Shown here: positions 5,956 through 5,988 of the stretch, piece after piece
Layout: each line of letters begins with the position of its first letter
How positions within the stretch are numbered: position 1 is the first letter of the stretch
Source of the DNA: Verrucomicrobiota bacterium
GTDB taxonomy: Bacteria > Verrucomicrobiota > Verrucomicrobiia > Limisphaerales > JADLHS01
Length of the DNA stretch: 5,988 nucleotides
Direction of reading: 5' to 3'
Assembly: GCA_025360895.1 (NCBI GenBank)
Contig: JANYBF010000389.1
Location: 1 to 5,988, forward strand
Program-made: the position numbers and the translations under genes
The notes under the pieces: model-generated
Seen by the model: only the letters and a program-made list of their open reading frames with translations
Databases searched by the model: none
Told to the model about the DNA's origin: nothing

Positions 5956-5988
5956 TTAGCAAACTTCGCCCAGCAGTTCAATCGGGCA
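5956..5988 (-). CDS. Possible C-terminal end of an upstream gene (partial)
   Basis: Reading inward from the right edge on the minus strand, one frame gives CPIELLGEVC followed by TAA at 5958-5956. It ends 9 bases before the GTG of the DUF4160 gene, the kind of spacing seen in operons and for translational coupling. Ten codons cannot establish a gene or family. It is listed because it would explain the poor ribosome-binding site of its neighbour. Confidence 0.2.
   Translation of the reverse strand, partial: CPIELLGEVC

Noticed and set aside
1..5988. CRISPR arrays, tRNA or rRNA genes, riboswitches
   Set aside because: No regularly spaced direct repeats and no tRNA-like or rRNA-like conserved stretches were seen on either strand.

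Overview
The window most resembles a chromosomal segment of a GC-rich member of the Verrucomicrobiota or a close PVC relative. The main clue is a pseudopilin-type segment with the hydrophobic block ending LLPAL, followed by a K/A-rich helix and NNLKQVGLA, and then an ADGSV box. Verrucomicrobia, Lentisphaerae and Planctomycetes carry very many proteins of that kind. This is family recognition by eye, not a database result.

Positions 1-4938 (+) are one uninterrupted reading frame that is already open at the left edge, so the gene is 5'-truncated. It encodes at least 1645 residues of a large envelope protein. I do not recognise a named family with a known function. Internally it looks like two paralogous units fused head to tail. 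Unit 1 (its C-terminal part, residues about 1-512) and unit 2 (about 578-1643) share a beta-rich module (residues 15-172 and 1270-1425, roughly 43% identical over the first 82 positions), a divergent linker, and a closing LP-x-x-G...FT-x-VL segment with a transmembrane helix. In unit 1 the linker holds an internal pseudopilin-like module plus a 12-glycine tract. In unit 2 it is a charged, helix-rich stretch. A signal-peptide-like segment at residues 578-605 marks the start of unit 2 inside the polypeptide. Membrane segments and flanking Arg/Lys clusters agree with all large domains lying on the outer face of the cytoplasmic membrane.

Positions 4939-5335 carry no convincing gene. They hold two imperfect hairpins after the big gene and a compact MITE-like element (5143-5263) with perfect 16-bp terminal inverted repeats, flanked by TTA on both sides as an apparent target-site duplication.

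Positions 5336-5988 read on the minus strand: the last few codons of a possible upstream gene (5956-5988), a DUF4160-type protein (5707-5946), an overlapping DUF2442-type protein (5478-5747), and a doubtful 50-codon ORF (5336-5488). The DUF4160/DUF2442 pair is a recurrent two-gene cassette of unknown function. It converges on the large gene, with the MITE and hairpins between them.
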